The notes under the pieces were generated by a model. That model was not told the origin of the DNA. It was given only the letters and a program-made list of their open reading frames with translations, and ran no database searches. Position numbers and translations under genes: made by a program. 60,111 nt of DNA from Bacillota bacterium (GTDB lineage Bacteria > Bacillota > Clostridia > Christensenellales > CAG-138): NCBI GenBank assembly GCA_023395595.1, contig JAEWYO010000050.1:1-60111 (forward strand), read 5' to 3'. Below are positions 26,970 through 34,893 of the stretch, piece by piece (positions within the stretch are counted from its first letter, which is position 1; each line of letters opens with the position of its first letter).

Positions 26970-27404
26970 GTGGCAAAGATTACATCCATCAACATCAGCC
27001 CGAAGAAGGGCACATTCAAACAGCCTGTTTCGTGCGCGGAACTCCGCGTGGATCACGGGATTGTTGGCGACGCGCACGCAGGCAACTGGCACCGGCAGAT
27101 CAGCCTGCTTGCGCAGGAAAGCATCGACAAGATGACCGCGCTGGGGCTGGACGATCTCACGCCCGGCAAATTCGCGGAGAATATTACCACGGAGGGTATT
27201 GCGCTCTACACGTTGCCCGTGGGAACAATTCTGCGCCTCGGCAACTGCCGCGTGGAGGTCACACAGATCGGCAAAGAGTGCCACCAGCACTGTGAAATCT
27301 ATAAAAAAGTCGGCCAGTGCATCATGCCGCACGAGGGAATCTTTGTACGCGTGCTCACGCCGGGTACGATTTCGACTGGAGACGCGGTCGAAATCGAAGC
27401 TTAA
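26970..27404 (+). CDS. MOSC domain protein
   Basis: Predicted 144 residues from GTG 26970, with AGGAG six bases ahead. In-frame ATGs at 26928 and 26952 lack such a site. The MOSC core is seen in VDHGIVGDAHAGNWHRQISLL, FAENITTEGI and the Cys segment IGKECHQHCEI; MOSC proteins resemble the C-terminus of Moco sulfurase and handle sulfur or cofactor at a conserved Cys. Stand-alone MOSC proteins are common in clostridial Moco clusters, and the location right after moaA supports a cofactor role. Confidence 0.88.
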   Translation: MAKITSINISPKKGTFKQPVSCAELRVDHGIVGDAHAGNWHRQISLLAQESIDKMTALGLDDLTPGKFAENITTEGIALYTLPVGTILRLGNCRVEVTQIGKECHQHCEIYKKVGQCIMPHEGIFVRVLTPGTISTGDAVEIEA

Positions 27405-27417
27405 ACAAACGGAACTC

Positions 27418-27440
27418 CGCGGGCGAAGCCCGCTTTTTTT
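27418..27440 (+). terminator. Intrinsic terminator after the MOSC gene
   Basis: GCGGGC-GAA-GCCCGC followed by seven T (27434-27440). It ends the moaC-moaA-MOSC transcript. Confidence 0.9.
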
Positions 27441-27524
27441 CATCCCACTATTTTAAAAAGATTGGAGGATCTATCGTAATCATTCTGGAAAATCGTTCTG
27501 CTATCCGCAACTCGTGCAAAAGCG

Positions 27525-27553
27525 TTGTTTTTTCAGAAAAATAATGATAGAAT
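27525..27553 (+). promoter_or_regulatory. Promoter placing transcription start at or near the next ATG
   Basis: TTGTTT (27525-27530), a 17-nt spacer and TAGAAT (27548-27553). The ATG at 27560 is only seven bases after the -10, so the transcript would be leaderless. Confidence 0.6.
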
Positions 27554-27559
27554 TCGCGT

Positions 27560-28585
27560 ATGAAGCTCATCGACACAAAAGATGCCGTAGGCCACGTGCT
27601 TTGCCATGACCTGACGCGCATCGTTCCCGGGGAAAGCAAGGACGCGCAGTTTCGAAAAGGACATGTCGTCACCAAAGAGGACATTTCGATGCTGCTCTCC
27701 ATGGGGAAAGACCACCTCTACGTTTGGGAAGTGGACCAAAACACCCTCCACGAAAACGAAGCGGCGGATCGCCTCGCGCGGTTTTGCGAAAGCGAACATA
27801 TGCGTCGCGGCGAGGTCAAAGAGGGCAAGATTGAGCTTTTTGCAACCGAAGACGGCGTGTTCACGGTGGACGTTGCGCGCATGGATGCACTCAACGACCT
27901 GCCTGACATCATGGTTGCCTCGCGCCACACCAACAGCCCCGTCAAGATCGGAGACAAGCTCGCGGGCACGCGAATCATCCCGCTATTAATCGATAAGCGG
28001 CGCATCGACGAGGCAGAAGCACTCGTGGGTAGCGAACCGCTGATGCGGCTCACGCCTTATCGAAAAGGGCTTAAGGCGGGCATCGTCGTCACCGGAAACG
28101 AAGTCTTTCATGGTAGAATTACCGACAAGTTTACACCCGTAGTGGAGAAAAAGCTGGCAGCGCTTGGCGTTTCGTTGACTCAGCGGCGCTTCAGCGACGA
28201 CAGTACGGAGCATATCGTCGCCGCGATACAAGATGTTCGCGCAAGCGGCGTGGATATCGTGCTCTGTACCGGCGGCATGAGCGTGGACCCGGACGACCGC
28301 ACACCCGCCGCAATTCGCGACAGCGGCGCCGAAATCATCACCTATGGCGCGCCCGTGCTGCCCGGAGCAATGTTTCTGTTGGGGTATTATGCGGACGGCG
28401 TGCCTGTTATGGGTCTGCCAGGCTGCGTGATGTATTCCCGCGCGTCGATCTTCGACATCGTTCTGCCCCGCGTGGTCGCGGGCATGCGCATTGCGCGGCG
28501 GGATCTGACACGCCTCGGCAACGGCGGGCTCTGCCTGCAATGCGAGGTCTGCACCTATCCCAACTGCGCGTTTGGCAAGGAGTAA
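27560..28585 (+). CDS. Molybdopterin-binding protein (MoeA/MogA fold)
   Basis: Predicted 341 residues. Following an N-terminal MoeA-like segment (DAVGHVLCHDLTRIVPG, FRKGHVVTKEDI) comes a MoCF_biosynth domain: IVVTGNEVFHGRI, then VLCTGGMSVDPDDRTP, the molybdopterin-binding region, and GLPGCVMY. A Cys-rich end (CLQCEVCTYPNC) may bind metal. Clostridial relatives sit in Moco or xanthine dehydrogenase clusters, where they probably act in metal insertion or nucleotide attachment. No ribosome site precedes the ATG, which fits the leaderless reading. The start agrees with family N-termini. Confidence 0.87.
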   Translation: MKLIDTKDAVGHVLCHDLTRIVPGESKDAQFRKGHVVTKEDISMLLSMGKDHLYVWEVDQNTLHENEAADRLARFCESEHMRRGEVKEGKIELFATEDGVFTVDVARMDALNDLPDIMVASRHTNSPVKIGDKLAGTRIIPLLIDKRRIDEAEALVGSEPLMRLTPYRKGLKAGIVVTGNEVFHGRITDKFTPVVEKKLAALGVSLTQRRFSDDSTEHIVAAIQDVRASGVDIVLCTGGMSVDPDDRTPAAIRDSGAEIITYGAPVLPGAMFLLGYYADGVPVMGLPGCVMYSRASIFDIVLPRVVAGMRIARRDLTRLGNGGLCLQCEVCTYPNCAFGKE

Positions 28586-28629
28586 CGGAAGATTTTTTCC
28601 CGCAGCCGTTCTTCATGCCCTCTATATGG

Positions 28630-28709
28630 ATGGTTCTCGCGTTGTGACGCGTACCATAGATCGATCAAAATGGTTCTCGCGTCTTGACGCGTGCCATAGA
28701 TCAATAACA
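28630..28709 (+). repeat. Two 40-bp direct repeats with internal hairpins upstream of modA
   Basis: Units start at 28630 and 28670. Each has outer ATGG...CCAT and inner CGCGT...ACGCG arms around a 4-nt loop, followed by AGATC. Each also reads as ATG plus four codons and TGA. The second copy contains TTGACG. A tandem operator for a molybdate or other regulator is plausible; they do not look like E. coli ModE boxes. Confidence 0.8.
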
Positions 28710-28726
28710 TTGAGAGGATCAAACAC

Positions 28727-29638
28727 ATGAAGAAATGGATTGCCCTGATTCTTGCCGTTGTGATGATGGCGATGCTCGGCGCATGCGCCGCTCCCGCGGT
28801 ACCCGCCGCAACCGAAGTCCCTGCCGCAACCGAAACCGCAACACAAGCCCCCGCTGCGACGCCCGAACCCACGGCAGCCCCGCTGGAAGCAGCCGAGGTG
28901 CAACTGTTCATCGCGGCGAGCTTGGAAGGCGCGTTCAAGGAGATCATCCCGCTCTACAACGAGAGCCAGCCGAACGTCAAGATCACCTATAACGCAGACA
29001 GCTCCGGCACGCTGCTCACCCAGGTGGAGGAAGGTTTTGCTTGCGATATCTTCTTCTCCGCGGCAACGAGTCAAGTCAAGACGCTGGAAGAAAAAGGCTA
29101 TATGGTCGCGGATAGCCGCGTTGACCTGCTGGCAAACAAGCTTGCGCTGATCACCCTCAAGGGCAGCGGCACCGCCGTGACCGGCTTTGCCGATCTCGCC
29201 AAAGCCAAGAGCATCGCGCTAGCGGATGGCAGCGTGCCTGCGGGCAAATACACGCGCCAGCTGCTGATCAAACTCGGCGTGCTCGACGGCACGAAGGATG
29301 CCAAGGATTACACCACGGCAGATGTCTCCGCAGCGCTCGGCGGCGTGGAGATCAACGAATGCAGCAATGTCAGCAAGGTGAAAGAGGCGGTCAAGGAAGG
29401 CTCCAACGAAGTCGGCACCGTGTATTATTCCGACGCATACTCCGTTAAGGACGATGTGGACATCCTCGAAGTGGCGGATACCGCGCTTACGGGAGACATT
29501 CTCTATCCCGTTTGCCGCGTGAACAACCCGGAAGCCACGGCGGCACAGACGGCAGCAGCGGACGACTTCATCGCGTTCCTCCAGACGGACGCAGTGAAGG
29601 CCATCTTCGAAAAGTTCATGTTCATCATCAACAAATAA
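28727..29638 (+). CDS. modA: Molybdate ABC transporter substrate-binding lipoprotein
   Basis: Predicted 303 residues. Signal peptide with lipobox LGAC (Cys20) and an Ala/Pro/Thr tether, then the ModA fold: VQLFIAASLEGAFKEIIP, YNADSSGTLLTQVEEG, DIFFSAATSQVKTLEEKG and VPAGKYTRQLL. The ASL and SSG segments provide the oxyanion-binding Ser residues in the family. It binds molybdate or tungstate outside the cell. Its neighbours modB and modC complete the importer, and the surrounding genes use the metal. Confidence 0.93.
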   Translation: MKKWIALILAVVMMAMLGACAAPAVPAATEVPAATETATQAPAATPEPTAAPLEAAEVQLFIAASLEGAFKEIIPLYNESQPNVKITYNADSSGTLLTQVEEGFACDIFFSAATSQVKTLEEKGYMVADSRVDLLANKLALITLKGSGTAVTGFADLAKAKSIALADGSVPAGKYTRQLLIKLGVLDGTKDAKDYTTADVSAALGGVEINECSNVSKVKEAVKEGSNEVGTVYYSDAYSVKDDVDILEVADTALTGDILYPVCRVNNPEATAAQTAAADDFIAFLQTDAVKAIFEKFMFIINK

Positions 29639-29701
29639 GCGAAAACATCCAATTGATTGGAATCCGTCTTTCGCGCACAAAGCACGCAATGTGAACACAA
29701 T

Positions 29702-29735
29702 GCGCCCGCCGTCCAAGTCATCTGGCGGCGGGTGC
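29702..29735 (+). terminator. GC-rich hairpin after modA
   Basis: GCGCCCGCCG (29702-29711) pairs mostly with CGGCGGGTGC (29726-29735). Only a short ATTTC follows, so termination is probably partial. Confidence 0.55.
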
Positions 29736-29761
29736 ATTTCATATCTATCGATTTGTTTTAT

Positions 29762-29789
29762 TTGGATTTGTTTTACGATGTGATAAGAT
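29762..29789 (+). promoter_or_regulatory. Promoter of modB
   Basis: TTGGAT (29762-29767), 16 nt, TAAGAT (29784-29789), with GGAAGGAGG just ahead of the modB ATG. It allows modBC expression apart from modA. Confidence 0.5.
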
Positions 29790-29846
29790 AAACCCAGCGC
29801 AAATACAACAACAAACACACCAATTTTTCTTGGAAGGAGGCAGACG

Positions 29847-30551
29847 ATGCAGGCGATTTGGGATATTCTGAAAACCCTCGACTATAGCCCGCTTTGGATT
29901 TCGCTCAAAACCGGTTTGGTCGCAACCGTACTCTGCTTCTTTCTGGGCATCTGGGCGGCGCGCCGCGTGATGCGCATGGGTAAACGCGCAAAGGCGTTTA
30001 CGGACGGGCTGCTCACGCTGCCGATGGTGCTGCCGCCGACGGTTGCGGGCTTCTTTCTGCTGCTGATCTTCAGCCTCCGCCGCCCGATTGGATCGTTTTT
30101 GTATCAGGAACTCTCCATCAAGGTCGTGCAGACGTGGCTTGGGTGCATCCTCGCGGCAAGCGTGATCGCGTTTCCGCTGATGTATCGAAACGCGCGCGCC
30201 GCCTTTGAGCAGGTGGATATCGAGTTGATCTATGCCGGACGCACGCTGGGCATGAGCGAACGCGCGATCTTTTGGCGCGTGGTGCTGCCCTCGGCAGGCC
30301 CGGGCGTGGTCAGCGGGACGATCCTCACCTTCGCCCGCGCACTTGGCGAATACGGCGCCACCAGCATGCTCGCGGGAAACATCGCGGGCAAGACAGGCAC
30401 GATCTCCCAGCGCATCGCGATGGTAATTCAAAACGGAGATTATCTGACCGCAGGACTCTGGGTGATCATCATACTATTGATCTCGTTTGGAATCGTGGTG
30501 CTCATGAATCTCTTTGCCGATTCCAAGATGAAGAACATCAAAAAATGGTGA
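29847..30551 (+). CDS. modB: Molybdate ABC transporter permease
   Basis: Predicted 234 residues, five or so membrane helices. The EAA cytoplasmic loop is visible as GRTLGMSERAIFWRVVLPSA and is the ATPase contact; LPPTVAGFFLL and RALGEYGATSMLAGN are typical ModB segments. It forms the channel for the metal oxyanion delivered by ModA. A strong ribosome site (GGAAGGAGG) precedes it. ModC follows 43 nt downstream. Confidence 0.94.
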   Translation: MQAIWDILKTLDYSPLWISLKTGLVATVLCFFLGIWAARRVMRMGKRAKAFTDGLLTLPMVLPPTVAGFFLLLIFSLRRPIGSFLYQELSIKVVQTWLGCILAASVIAFPLMYRNARAAFEQVDIELIYAGRTLGMSERAIFWRVVLPSAGPGVVSGTILTFARALGEYGATSMLAGNIAGKTGTISQRIAMVIQNGDYLTAGLWVIIILLISFGIVVLMNLFADSKMKNIKKW

Positions 30552-30594
30552 GTCCGACCCGGATCGCCATGTGATAGAAGAAAACGGAGAGAAC

Positions 30595-31653
30595 ATGCCC
30601 TTAACCGTAGACATCATCAAACGATTGCAAGGCTTTACGCTCAACGTCTCTTTCACCGCGGAGGCGGGCGTTACCGCGCTCCTCGGCGCTAGCGGCAGCG
30701 GAAAGAGCATGACGCTGCGGTGCATTGCGGGCGTAGAGAAGCCGGACGAGGGCAGCATCGTGCTCGACGGGCGCGTGCTCTATGACTCCAAACAAAAAAT
30801 CGACCTACCGCCGCAGGAGCGAAGGGTTGGCTATCTCTTTCAGCGATATGCGCTGTTTCCGAATATGACCGTGCTGCAAAACATCGACGCGGGGCTCTCG
30901 CGGGAGCGGGATGCGCGCGTGAAGCAGGCAAAGCGTGAGAACCTGATCGCCCGTTTTCAGCTTGAGGGATTGGAGCAGCGGTATCCGCGCGAACTCTCCG
31001 GCGGGCAGATGCAGCGCGTTGCGCTCTGCCGCATGCTTGCGGGTGAGCCGGAGGCGATCCTGCTGGACGAGCCGTTTGCCGCGTTGGACAGCCACCTCAG
31101 ATGGCAACTTGAAGGCGAAGTCAAGCAGACACTTTCCGAATTTTCCGGTGCGGCGCTGCTGGTTTCCCACGACAGGGGAGAAGTCTACCGCATGAGCCAG
31201 CGCGTTTGCGTACTCAACGAGGGTTTGTCCGAGCCGGTTCTGGGTACGACTGAGTTGTTCGACCATCCGCGCACGCTGCAAGCCGCTCTCATCACGGGTT
31301 GCAAGAACTGCGTTTGTGCGGAGGTTCTTTCGCAGGGGACGATGCGCGTGCCGGACTGGAACGCCGTGCTCACCTGTGCACAAATCGGTGGCCGCGGAAT
31401 CACGCACACGGGTATCCGCGCGCACTACATCATGCCCTGCACGGCGGAGACGGAAAATGCGTTGTATTGCCGCGTGGTGGAAGCTGCGGACGACGTGTTT
31501 TCCCGTGTGCTGACGCTCTTGCCCGCTGGTGGAACGGGCACGATCCGCGTCGAGCTGAGCCGGGTGGATGGAGAACGGTTTATCGCGGGGAGTGAAGGCT
31601 GGTTTTGCCTTCCCAAAGAACACATCATGCTGTTGCAGAAGACGCACACGTAA
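30595..31653 (+). CDS. modC: Molybdate ABC transporter ATP-binding protein
   Basis: Predicted 352 residues. Walker A GASGSGKSM (about residue 33), Q-loop region YLFQRYALFPNM, signature LSGGQMQRVALCRM and Walker B AILLDEPFAAL are visible. The last 110 residues form a regulatory MOBE-like domain, including HTGIRAHYIMP. ATG 30595 has GGAGA five bases ahead; an in-frame GTG at 30571 lacks one. It drives molybdate uptake with ModB. Confidence 0.94.
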   Translation: MPLTVDIIKRLQGFTLNVSFTAEAGVTALLGASGSGKSMTLRCIAGVEKPDEGSIVLDGRVLYDSKQKIDLPPQERRVGYLFQRYALFPNMTVLQNIDAGLSRERDARVKQAKRENLIARFQLEGLEQRYPRELSGGQMQRVALCRMLAGEPEAILLDEPFAALDSHLRWQLEGEVKQTLSEFSGAALLVSHDRGEVYRMSQRVCVLNEGLSEPVLGTTELFDHPRTLQAALITGCKNCVCAEVLSQGTMRVPDWNAVLTCAQIGGRGITHTGIRAHYIMPCTAETENALYCRVVEAADDVFSRVLTLLPAGGTGTIRVELSRVDGERFIAGSEGWFCLPKEHIMLLQKTHT

Positions 31654-31701
31654 GAGACGCGAGTTTGCATAGATACGCTCAATTTTCAGGAGGAGATAAA
31701 T

Positions 31702-32208
31702 ATGTTCAAAGCATCCGTTATCACGGTGAGCGACAAAGGTTTTCGCGGGGAGCGGGAAGATACCGCGGGTCCGCTGGCCGCAAGCATGCTGCGTGACGCA
31801 GAATACGACGTGATCGCGCAGACCATCGTGCCGGACGAGCAGCCGCTGATTGAGCAGGAGCTCCGGCGGCACGCGGACGAGCTCGGCGTAAGCTTGATTC
31901 TCACCAGCGGCGGAACGGGCTTCAGCAAGCGCGATGTCACGCCGGAGGCGACGATTGCCGTATGCGAACGCCTTGCGCCCGGCATACCGGAGGCGATGCG
32001 TGCCTATTGCCTGAATATCACCAACCGTGCGATGCTCTCTCGCGCGCAGGCGGGGCTGTATCATGATTCGTTGATCGTGAATTTGCCCGGCAGCCCGAAG
32101 GCAGTGCGTGAAAACCTGGAGCCGGTTTTGCCTGCGCTGGAGCACGGGCTGCAGATGCTGCTCGGCACCAAAAACGAATGCGCAAGCGCCCCCCAAGCGC
32201 GGGAGTAG
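31702..32208 (+). CDS. mogA: Molybdopterin adenylyltransferase (MogA/MoaB family)
   Basis: Predicted 168 residues. The family marks are ASVITVSDKGFRG, LILTSGGTGFSKRDVTPEAT (molybdopterin-binding loop) and IVNLPGSPKAV. MogA adenylates molybdopterin before metal insertion; MoaB is the close homologue in many bacteria. AGGAGG lies 10 nt upstream of the ATG. With the other genes it closes the molybdenum block, although moaD, moaE and moeB are not in the window. Confidence 0.9.
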   Translation: MFKASVITVSDKGFRGEREDTAGPLAASMLRDAEYDVIAQTIVPDEQPLIEQELRRHADELGVSLILTSGGTGFSKRDVTPEATIAVCERLAPGIPEAMRAYCLNITNRAMLSRAQAGLYHDSLIVNLPGSPKAVRENLEPVLPALEHGLQMLLGTKNECASAPQARE

Positions 32209-32239
32209 TGCTGCCAACCAAAATTTAAGCGCAAAAAAG

Positions 32240-32264
32240 CGAGCGCCCCGCTTAAGGGCGCTCG
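32240..32264. terminator. Intrinsic terminator after mogA
   Basis: CGAGCGCCC (32240-32248) pairs with GGGCGCTCG (32256-32264). The minus strand continues into six T (from AAAAAA at 32233-32238), so it also ends the convergent membrane-protein gene. Confidence 0.85.
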
Positions 32265-32283
32265 TTGTGTGTTTGCCGGTTGA

Positions 32284-32661
32284 TTATGCCTTTTCGGGTA
32301 CGCCCAGATACTGGGATTGGTCAAAGGCGAGAATGCAATAGAAGATGATGCTCAGGAAGATCAAACCAACCGCGAAACCGCCGCCCTTGCCGAAGGCTTT
32401 TGCGAGCTTGACCATGGTGATGATTGCAAACACGAAGTTTGCAATCGGAATCAGCAGCAGCAGGAATTTCCAGCCATTGCCCCAGGTGATCTTGAAGAGG
32501 ACATACAGGTTGTAAAACGGGATAATCGCGGCCCAGCCGGGTTCGCCCGCTTTTTCAAAGATCTTCCACATTGCGATGATGCCGAGCACGGCAATCGCCA
32601 AACTCAAGAACGTCATTCCGGGTCTTGGTTGAGAATAATAGTCCGCATAAAAGTTCTCCAT
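32284..32661 (-). CDS. Small membrane protein, DUF5684 type (copy 1)
   Basis: Predicted 125 residues, three to four hydrophobic segments. The motif WKIFEKAGEPGWAAIIPFYN followed by KITWGNGWKFLLLLIPIAN is that of the DUF5684 family, whose function is unknown. Start at 32661 uses AGGGGGA seven bases ahead; the frame is open upstream but without homology. It is a paralogue of the next gene, sharing the FEKA-GW-IPFY-KITWG-GW-LLLLIPIAN skeleton. Confidence 0.8.
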   Translation of the reverse strand: MENFYADYYSQPRPGMTFLSLAIAVLGIIAMWKIFEKAGEPGWAAIIPFYNLYVLFKITWGNGWKFLLLLIPIANFVFAIITMVKLAKAFGKGGGFAVGLIFLSIIFYCILAFDQSQYLGVPEKA

Positions 32662-32703
32662 ATGAAAATCCCCCTTCGTATATTTGCTTTTTAGGCTAAG
32701 TTG

Positions 32704-32712
32704 AGTATACCA
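32704..32712 (-). promoter_or_regulatory. Extended -10 element for copy 1
   Basis: On the minus strand TGG-TATACT lies about 45 nt before the start at 32661; no clear -35 is seen. Confidence 0.5.
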
Positions 32713-32749
32713 CTTGCATATAAAAAGAAAAGATGGAAATGTGAGTTCG

Positions 32750-33157
32750 TCACAAGTCGAAGGAATCGTTCCGCGTTGGTACGCCGGCGTAACGCGGCTC
32801 GCCAAAGGCGAGTATGCCGAGAAAGACCGGATATAGGAACAAAAGCCCCAAACCGAACCAAAAACCTTTCCGAAAGGCTCTGGCGAGTTTGAAGGTTGTG
32901 ATGATTGTGATCACAACGTTTGCAATCGGAATCAGCAGCAACAGAAAATACCAACCGCTGCCCCAAGTGATCTTGAAGTATAGATAATTGCTGTAAAACG
33001 GAATCAGCGCACCCCAGCCGTGTTCAAACGCTTTCTCGAAGACCGCCCAATAGCAAACAAGGCAAAAGATCGCGAGCATGATAAAAAGATACTTCGCATT
33101 GTGGAGCCCATCAAAAAGCATATGCCACAAGTATATTGTGTATATTTCGCGAGGCAT
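32750..33157 (-). CDS. Small membrane protein, DUF5684 type (copy 2)
   Basis: Predicted 135 residues, with an N-terminal hydrophobic helix (YLFIMLAIFCLVCYW) and then FEKAFEHGWGALIPFYS, KITWGSGWYFLLLLIPIAN and a final helix pair. Clear paralogue of copy 1. AAGGAG lies six bases before the ATG at 33157. The two genes are tandem on the minus strand, but copy 1 has its own promoter element. Function unknown; no catalytic residues are visible. Confidence 0.78.
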   Translation of the reverse strand: MPREIYTIYLWHMLFDGLHNAKYLFIMLAIFCLVCYWAVFEKAFEHGWGALIPFYSNYLYFKITWGSGWYFLLLLIPIANVVITIITTFKLARAFRKGFWFGLGLLFLYPVFLGILAFGEPRYAGVPTRNDSFDL

Positions 33158-33297
33158 AACGTTCTCCTTTCCGTGTTCCTGCTGCAAGTTTATCGGGTTG
33201 GCCTCGAAAAATCAAGCAGAAAAAACTGTTTCGGCACAGAACGGTTACGGCATATAAGAGTAATAGACGAGCGTATCAATAAGTAGTGGATTTGGGA

Positions 33298-33325
33298 TTG
33301 ACAACAAACAAGATTTGCGTATGCT
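33298..33325 (+). promoter_or_regulatory. Promoter of the following membrane-protein gene
   Basis: TTGACA (33298-33303), 16 nt, TATGCT (33320-33325), 45 nt before the ATG. Confidence 0.65.
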
Positions 33326-33369
33326 TGAGGTGTCACGTCTACTCAAAAAAACACATCAGGAGGCAGATC

Positions 33370-34011
33370 ATGTCCGCATATTCTCTCAGCGCGCTGGAGA
33401 TCTTGCGAAATCCGGCGCTCACGCTCAAATGGTACGTTGTACCCCTATTGCTCGTTGTCATGTACATCTACAACAAAGAGATTTCCGCGAAAAACTGGAA
33501 CGTTTTGCTTGGCGGTGCGGCGCTCTGGGGCATGGATTTGTTCAACGAAATCTGGAACAGCATCGTCTTCCATGCAAGCGGCTTTGCGCCCGTCTGGGGC
33601 ACGCCGACTGGCGTAGGGGACACCGCGCTGCTGCTGCTCATCGGCTACAACATCGAGATTTCGTTTATGTTTGCGATGATGGGCATCGCGGTTTGCTTAA
33701 CGCTGCCCAAAGACCCCAAGGCGAAGATTCTCGGCATCAACAACCGCGTGTTTCTGGCGGTGGTCTACACGACGCTCTCGGTTTGCATCGAATGTTTCCT
33801 GAACTATGCAGGCCTGCTCACATGGGAATATCCTTGGTGGAGCCGCTCGTTCCCATATCTTGTTTGGCTGATCGGGTACCTGCCGTTTTTCACGATGGCG
33901 TTTGTCGTGCACGACATGAAGAAAATGAAGAACAAGCTCATCACCCTAGGCATCATCTTCGGCGTAGATATTCTCGCGCTGGTGGTGTTCGGGTTGATGG
34001 GTTGGATGTAA
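33370..34011 (+). CDS. Integral membrane protein of unknown function
   Basis: Predicted 213 residues with about six membrane helices and many Trp. Segments such as LWGMDLFNEIWNSIVFHASG and YNIEISFMFAMMGIA carry charged residues within helices, suggesting a buried functional site, but I do not recognise the family with certainty. AGGAGG precedes the ATG at 33370. It has its own promoter and terminator, so it is a single-gene unit. Confidence 0.7.
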   Translation: MSAYSLSALEILRNPALTLKWYVVPLLLVVMYIYNKEISAKNWNVLLGGAALWGMDLFNEIWNSIVFHASGFAPVWGTPTGVGDTALLLLIGYNIEISFMFAMMGIAVCLTLPKDPKAKILGINNRVFLAVVYTTLSVCIECFLNYAGLLTWEYPWWSRSFPYLVWLIGYLPFFTMAFVVHDMKKMKNKLITLGIIFGVDILALVVFGLMGWM

Positions 34012-34020
34012 AGCAACATA

Positions 34021-34050
34021 AAACCAACACAAACCAACACAAACCAACAC
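34021..34050. repeat. Three exact 10-bp tandem repeats
   Basis: AAACCAACAC occurs three times back to back between the stop codon and the terminator. No function is evident. Confidence 0.9.
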
Positions 34051-34081
34051 AAAAGGACGCTCTTGCACGAGCGCCCTTTTG
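34051..34081. terminator. Bidirectional terminator
   Basis: AAAAGGACGCTC (34051-34062) pairs with GAGCGCCCTTTT (34069-34080) with one mismatch. A/T runs on both sides fit convergent genes. Confidence 0.85.
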
Positions 34082-34097
34082 TTAATGCTGTTCGGTT

Positions 34098-34868
34098 TTA
34101 CAGCGAGATCCCGAAGAGATTCATCGCGTTCTGGTAGGTGGCAGAGGCGGCTTCTTCCAGAGATATGCCACGCACCTTGGCGAGCATTTCCAGCGTGAGA
34201 TGAATCATCAGCGGGCTGTTGCGCTCGCCTCTGTGCGGTTCGGGTGTCATGTATGGGCAATCGGTCTCGATGACCAGTCGATCGAGCGGGAGTTTTTCTG
34301 CGATTGCTCGCTGTTTGGTGGCGTTTTTGAACGTCAGCGCGCCGCCAAAGGCGATGTAGAACCCCAAGTCGATATATCGCACCGCGTCCTCATAGCTGCC
34401 GGAATAACAATGCAGCACGCCGCCCAGGCGGCCTTTTCGCGCGGAAACCATCGCCATCACATCTCCATGCGCCTCGCGGTCGTGGATGATGACAGGTTTT
34501 TTCGCGGCAATCGCCAGATCCAGCTGGTTGGCAAACGCTTCCCGTTGCGCTTCGCGCGGGGAATAGTCATAGTGATAGTCCAGCCCGATTTCACCGACGG
34601 CTACAATCTTCTTTTGCTCCAGCGCGCGCTCGACCCGCAGCAGATTGGTGTTGTCCGCCTTGCTGGCGGAATGCGGATGGATGCCCGCGCTGCCATAGAC
34701 GAAGTCGTAGAGCAGAGTGAGTGCCTGAATTTTCGGAATATCCTCCGCTTCGACGCAGGCCTCCACAAAACCGCTTACCCCGGCCGCCGGAAGGGAGGCG
34801 ATGAGTGCGTTGCGGTCGGTTTCAAATTGGTCGTCCAGTAAATGCGCGTGTGTGTCAAATAGTTGCAT
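34098..34868 (-). CDS. tatD: TatD-family metal-dependent DNase
   Basis: Predicted 256 residues, normal for TatD. The metal ligands are visible: DTHAHLLD (HxH), GEIGLDYHYD (Glu), VIIHDREAHGD (His), LHCYSG (His) and ETDCPYM (Asp). TatD proteins are 3'-5' exonucleases acting in DNA repair and turnover. It ends the metG-GNAT-tatD unit; metG next to tatD is a familiar arrangement in Bacillota. Gap to the GNAT gene is 25 nt. Confidence 0.94.
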   Translation of the reverse strand: MQLFDTHAHLLDDQFETDRNALIASLPAAGVSGFVEACVEAEDIPKIQALTLLYDFVYGSAGIHPHSASKADNTNLLRVERALEQKKIVAVGEIGLDYHYDYSPREAQREAFANQLDLAIAAKKPVIIHDREAHGDVMAMVSARKGRLGGVLHCYSGSYEDAVRYIDLGFYIAFGGALTFKNATKQRAIAEKLPLDRLVIETDCPYMTPEPHRGERNSPLMIHLTLEMLAKVRGISLEEAASATYQNAMNLFGISL

Positions 34869-34893
34869 GGTTACACTTTCTTTTTGTTTGTTT

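Noticed and set aside
28601..28726. Strong standard promoter for modA
   Set aside because: TTGACG in the second repeat has only a 15-nt spacing to TAACAT, too weak to call.
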